Shown: in pieces, positions 61,750 to 64,000 of the stretch
Layout: every line of letters begins with the position of its first letter
Position numbering within the stretch: position 1 is the stretch's first letter
Assembly (NCBI GenBank): GCA_031422315.1
Contig: JANOQN010000056.1
Coordinates: 62,001-126,000, forward strand
From: JANNYA01 sp031422315
GTDB taxonomy: Bacteria; Pseudomonadota; Gammaproteobacteria; Xanthomonadales; SZUA-5
DNA length: 64,000 nucleotides
Direction of reading: 5' to 3'
The notes under the pieces: model-generated
Seen by the model: the letters and a program-made list of their open reading frames with translations, nothing else
The model's database searches: none
Told to the model about the DNA's origin: nothing
Made by a program: the position numbers and the translations under genes

Positions 61750-61773
61750 AACGGAGCGCTTCGGCGCTCCGTT
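61750..61773 (+). terminator. Hairpin with C(UUCG)G tetraloop after the lamin-tail gene
   Basis: AACGGAGCGC (61750-61759) and GCGCTCCGTT (61764-61773) form a perfect 10-bp stem closed by TTCG, read C(UUCG)G, one of the most stable RNA tetraloops. It lies 24 bases after the stop and is followed by CATTTCT, a weak U-tract. It probably ends or stabilises the upstream transcript. Confidence 0.75.
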
Positions 61774-61945
61774 CATTTCTACGGCACTAAAATCCGGCCG
61801 CCCAAGCAAGGCGAGTAGCTTAGAGAATGTCTTTAAAGTCACTTCGTCCCCGCAAGTTGATGTCGGCGCTCATTACTAGCGCAAGACTTTGTTGTCGACT
61901 CGCGATTCTACACGTGCTTCGAGCAATTATTTATAGGTTTAATTT

Positions 61946-63295
61946 ATGCAGATCAGTATTTTCGGAACCGGCTATGTGGGCTTAGTCACTGGCGCATGCC
62001 TGGCTGAATCTGGCAATCGAGTCGTTTGTGTGGATGTTGACGAGCACAAAATTGCGCGCCTCATTCAGGGCGAATTGCCAATCTACGAACCGGGCTTAGA
62101 GGATATTGTGCATCGCAATCAACAATCGCAAACCTTGCGATTTACGACTGATGCCGCAGTCGCAATAGAGCACGGCGATGTGATTTTTATCGCAGTAGGA
62201 ACGCCTCCGGATGAAGACGGTAGCGCGGATATGCGCCACGTTTTGCAAGTAGCACATACCATTGGTGCGCATTTAAACCGATATGCCGTGGTGGTCAACA
62301 AATCGACCGTGCCGGTTGGCACCGCGGAGCGCGTTCGTCAAGCAATAGCGAGTCAACTCTCCGAGCGTGGCGTTGAAGTTGAATTTGACGTAGTGTCAAA
62401 CCCAGAATTTCTAAAAGAGGGTGATGCAGTTAAAGACTGTATGCGTCCAGATCGAATTGTTATTGGTTCGAAAAGTCCGCGGGCGGTCGAGATTATAAAA
62501 AAACTTTATTCGCCATTTAATCGAAATCACGAGCGAATTGTGCATATGGACGAACGCTCGGCTGAGCTTACGAAATATGCATCCAATGCCATGTTGGCAA
62601 CCAAGATAAGTTTTATGAATGAAATGTCCAATATCGCAGAACGCGTCGGTGCTGACATTGAGATGGTTCGGCTGGGTATCGGCTCAGACGCTCGAATAGG
62701 GTTTTCATTTATCTATCCTGGCGCTGGCTATGGCGGGTCCTGCTTCCCAAAAGATGTGCAAGCATTGGAAAAGACTGCTAAGCAATTTGGTTATTCGCCT
62801 CGGGTACTTGAAGCGGTTGAAGCCGTGAATAAGGCGCAAAAAGCCAAGCTTTCTGAGCTTATTAATCGCCACTATTGCGGTGAGATTAGTGGCAAAACGT
62901 TCGCTGTTTGGGGGTTATCTTTTAAACCCAATACAGATGATATTCGAGAAGCGCCGAGCCGTGATTTAATGGAAGCGCTATGGCAACAGGGCGCAAAAGT
63001 ACAAGCATTCGATCCAGAAGCGCGTGAAGAAATAGCTAGACATTACGGCGAGCGCGCTGACTTGATGGTTTGCAATGACTCACAAGCCGCGCTGCGGGGC
63101 GCGGATGCGCTTGTGTTAATGACTGAATGGAAGTGTTTTTGGAGTCCTGACTTGCAATTTTTAGCAGAACAACTGAAGGACAAGGTTATTTTCGATGGCC
63201 GCAATATTTATGATCCCGATGCAATTGAGCGCGCTGGAATTGCTTATTATGGAATCGGTCGTGGGCGAAGTATTTTTAAAACAAGGAATATTTAA
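61946..63295 (+). CDS. ugd: UDP-glucose 6-dehydrogenase
   Basis: The 449-residue enzyme oxidises UDP-glucose to UDP-glucuronate with two NAD+. It has the N-terminal 'GTGYVGLVTGACLAESGNRV' (quoted at the limit), 'NKSTVPVGTAERV', 'NPEFLKEGDAVKDCMRPDRI' (quoted at the limit), catalytic Cys in 'GYGGSCFPKDVQAL', and the C-terminal 'WGLSFKPNTDDIREAPS'. All active residues are present. Its stop overlaps the decarboxylase start as TAATG, so UDP-glucuronate is passed to the product of the next gene. Confidence 0.95.
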   Translation: MQISIFGTGYVGLVTGACLAESGNRVVCVDVDEHKIARLIQGELPIYEPGLEDIVHRNQQSQTLRFTTDAAVAIEHGDVIFIAVGTPPDEDGSADMRHVLQVAHTIGAHLNRYAVVVNKSTVPVGTAERVRQAIASQLSERGVEVEFDVVSNPEFLKEGDAVKDCMRPDRIVIGSKSPRAVEIIKKLYSPFNRNHERIVHMDERSAELTKYASNAMLATKISFMNEMSNIAERVGADIEMVRLGIGSDARIGFSFIYPGAGYGGSCFPKDVQALEKTAKQFGYSPRVLEAVEAVNKAQKAKLSELINRHYCGEISGKTFAVWGLSFKPNTDDIREAPSRDLMEALWQQGAKVQAFDPEAREEIARHYGERADLMVCNDSQAALRGADALVLMTEWKCFWSPDLQFLAEQLKDKVIFDGRNIYDPDAIERAGIAYYGIGRGRSIFKTRNI

Positions 63296-64000
63296 TGCGC
63301 GGTGGCACAAGCAAAAGAATTTTAGTCACGGGTGGTGCGGGATTTTTAGGTTCGCATTTATGCGAGCGGCTAATTGACCAAGGCCACGATGTCGTCTGTG
63401 CCGACAACTATTTTACCGGCAATAAACAGAATGTTGCACATTTATTGAGTAATCCGCGTTTCGAATTAATGCGGCACGACATTACATTTCCGCTTTATAT
63501 TGAAGTGGATCAAATTTACAACTTAGCTTGCCCTGCATCGCCTATTCATTATCAATACGATCCAGTTCAAACAACCAAGACTAGCGTACACGGCGCGATT
63601 AATATGCTGGGTCTTGCAAAGCGAACGCGCGCCAGAATTATGCAAGCTTCCACCAGTGAAGTTTATGGAGACCCAAAAGTCCACCCACAGCCAGAATCAT
63701 ACTGGGGCCACGTCAATCCTATTGGGATTCGCTCTTGCTACGATGAAGGCAAGCGATGCGCGGAAACTTTATTTTTTGATTACCACCGGCAACATAAGCT
63801 AGAGATCAAAGTCGCTAGAATATTTAATACCTATGGCCCGCGAATGCACCCGCAAGATGGTCGGGTTGTTTCTAATTTTATTATGCAGGCGCTGCAAAAT
63901 AAGCCGATTACCTTGTTTGGTGATGGGCTACAAACTCGGTCATTTTGCTATGTGGACGATTTGGTCGAAGGGTTTATTCGACTGATGGCAACTGATGCAA
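63295..64000 (+). CDS. uxs: UDP-glucuronate decarboxylase (UDP-xylose synthase), 3'-truncated by the window
   Basis: The frame is open to the last base; 235 codons are visible. 'RILVTGGAGFLGSHLCERL' is the NAD-binding motif, 'ADNYFTGNKQNV' and 'LACPASPIHYQ' are Uxs hallmarks, and the YxxxK motif is 'SCYDEGKRCAE', followed by 'RIFNTYGPRMHPQDGRVVSN' (quoted at the limit). It would convert UDP-glucuronate to UDP-xylose. Start ATG 63295 overlaps the ugd stop. The ugd-uxs pair points to xylose (or a xylose-derived residue) in the surface polysaccharide. Confidence 0.92.
   Translation, partial: MRGGTSKRILVTGGAGFLGSHLCERLIDQGHDVVCADNYFTGNKQNVAHLLSNPRFELMRHDITFPLYIEVDQIYNLACPASPIHYQYDPVQTTKTSVHGAINMLGLAKRTRARIMQASTSEVYGDPKVHPQPESYWGHVNPIGIRSCYDEGKRCAETLFFDYHRQHKLEIKVARIFNTYGPRMHPQDGRVVSNFIMQALQNKPITLFGDGLQTRSFCYVDDLVEGFIRLMATDA

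Noticed and set aside
1..64000. CRISPR arrays, tRNA, rRNA and insertion sequences
   Set aside because: I looked through the intergenic regions by eye and saw no regularly spaced repeats, cloverleaf-like sequences or transposase genes; short RNAs could still be missed.

Overview
The window reads as chromosomal DNA of a betaproteobacterium, most probably from or near the Burkholderiales; I cannot name a genus. The main evidence is gene order: the housekeeping run def-fmt-rsmB-DUF4390-ntrY, together with perM-hda, bpt, slyD and a DnaE2 polymerase. Base composition is moderate (my impression is slightly above 50% GC). Coding density is high, with many ATGA or TAATG overlaps, and no rRNA, tRNA, CRISPR array or intact insertion sequence was recognised.

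Layout. (1) 1-9151: the end of ubiE, then a polysaccharide locus on the + strand: a WecA-type priming transferase, an O-antigen ligase/polymerase fused to Sel1 repeats, an outer-membrane beta-barrel, a short SLBB export protein, a Wzc/BY-kinase and a small membrane-anchored protein. (2) 9167-20753: housekeeping genes on the + strand (DUF2058, DUF455, DUF2066, perM, hda, rubredoxin, a Bcr/CflA pump, def, fmt, rsmB, DUF4390, ntrY). (3) 20770-26666: a - strand block with 5-formyl-THF cyclo-ligase, acyl-CoA dehydrogenase, a di-haem oxidoreductase and a membrane CheA-like kinase/CheY/CheX module. (4) 26823-38821: a mixed accessory region with proline iminopeptidase, a 48-codon stump of a DNA cytosine methyltransferase, dnaE2, bpt, a VOC protein, a Phd/PIN toxin-antitoxin pair, a WYL regulator, a DEAD-box helicase, an EamA transporter, a nucleotidyltransferase pair and a metallo-beta-lactamase-fold enzyme. 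(5) 39059-52034: a MacAB-like ABC system, gyrA, an HtrA protease followed by an apparently dead HtrA paralogue, slyD and parE. (6) 52082-64000: a large secreted protein with a pilin-like C-terminus, then a second sugar locus (galE, GT2, FkbM methyltransferase, later a nucleotidyltransferase, ugd and a UDP-glucuronate decarboxylase cut by the window end), interrupted by an MgtE magnesium transporter and a secreted lamin-tail-domain protein.

How they fit together. The two sugar loci plausibly serve one surface polysaccharide. ugd, the decarboxylase and galE make UDP-GlcA, UDP-xylose and UDP-Gal. The first locus primes, polymerises and exports the chain, apparently through a short periplasmic export protein plus a separate barrel rather than a Wza lipoprotein.

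The least ordinary items are the pilin-like fusion protein, the active/inactive HtrA pair, the receptor-free kinase-CheY-CheX operon, the nucleotidyltransferase with an unknown partner, a 92-bp dRS3-like palindromic repeat present twice (one copy appears to supply a gene's ribosome-binding site and start codon), the methyltransferase stump, ntrY without ntrX, and a glutamine at GyrA position 83.
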